Below are positions 63,867-64,000 of a DNA stretch of 64,000 nucleotides, one piece after another. The stretch is from Gimesia sp. (GTDB lineage Bacteria; Planctomycetota; Planctomycetia; Planctomycetales; Planctomycetaceae). The stretch's first letter is position 1. Each line of letters opens with the position of its first letter. Below the pieces are notes generated by a model. That model was not told the DNA's origin. It searched no databases and worked only from the letters and a program-made list of their open reading frames with translations. The position numbers were made by a program, and so were the translations under genes. The stretch covers positions 96,530 through 160,529 of the forward strand of contig NZ_JAVJSQ010000003.1 of the NCBI RefSeq assembly GCF_040219335.1. Reading direction: 5' to 3'.

Positions 63867-64000
63867 CTAAACCGCTTCGCGGTAGGCCTGGGATCGGCAA
63901 CTGTGATTGATCCTTCCGCTGAGGGCTCGTCCCCCCGGACCGTAAAGCACACGTAGGTACCCAGGTCCGTCTGTACGGCCTGTTCCGAATATTCCGATTT
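63867..64000 (-). CDS. Possible C-terminal fragment of an upstream gene
   Basis: A minus-strand frame is open from the right edge to a TAG at 63867-63869 and reads like protein at its end (GRALSGRINHSCRSQAYREAV). The strong terminator at 63752-63794 lies 73 bases downstream, as expected for a gene end. It is too short to name and could be chance. Confidence 0.3.
   Translation of the reverse strand, partial: IGIFGTGRTDGPGYLRVLYGPGGRALSGRINHSCRSQAYREAV

Overview
The window looks like a planctomycete chromosome, probably Gimesia/Planctomyces-like. Marker families include two DUF1501 proteins, a cytochrome-c/DUF1549/DUF1553 (PSD1-type) protein, two DUF1559 pseudopilin-like proteins paired with small carboxypeptidase-regulatory-like lipoproteins, a Tat-exported Gfo/Idh/MocA oxidoreductase, an FGE/SUMF1-like protein, an ASPIC/UnbV protein and many Sec or lipoprotein signals. 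The genus is inferred, not proven.

Layout. 1-6.9 kb (minus strand): a partial PlsC acyltransferase, a serine hydrolase, a STAS protein, and a cell-envelope group made of two paralogous secreted proteins and a DUF11 lipoprotein. 7.2-13.7 kb (plus): a LolA-like secreted protein, a VWA protein, LspA, a TPR protein, an ExbB/ExbD/ExbD set and TatD. 13.9-21.2 kb (plus): a tight seven-gene cluster of unknown function, with a MutL-type ASKHA protein, a barrel-sandwich/RnfC-like protein, a DUF6754 membrane protein and three more membrane proteins. 21.4-34.6 kb: an MFS transporter, a K+ channel with a zinc ribbon, a beta-propeller protein, a GNAT protein, a Gfo/Idh protein, an FGE-like protein, ApbE, a class IV aminotransferase, and a DUF1501 + PSD1 pair. 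34.7-41.1 kb: two DUF1559 + lipoprotein modules facing away from a TPR + ASPIC/UnbV pair. 41.4-52.4 kb: an FAD oxidoreductase, a second DUF1501 protein, two polytopic GT39-like proteins flanking a PHP hydrolase, a BON protein and a small coiled-coil protein.

52.5-64.0 kb is a probable integrative element entered at a tRNA-Ser(GGA) gene: tRNA, terminator, tyrosine integrase and an excisionase-like HTH protein, then accessory genes running past the right edge. Its main content is a long minus-strand array. The promoter-proximal half encodes a small membrane protein, a coiled-coil lipoprotein, a DUF1257 (Ycf35-like) protein, a DUF2997 protein, a TOPRIM protein, a Ycf46-type AAA+ ATPase and a coiled-coil protein. 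The distal half encodes small proteins, a ubiquitin-like beta-grasp protein, a protein that reads as an E2 (UBC-like) domain fused to a 22-cysteine RING/treble-clef-like tail, a JAMM (JAB) peptidase with a complete motif, and a minimal E1/ThiF adenylyltransferase. Together these form an apparently complete Ubl-E2/E3-JAB-E1 conjugation pathway. This is the most interesting system in the window. A role in anti-phage defence or protein quality control is inference. The E2 assignment rests on reading the sequence pattern and needs structural confirmation.
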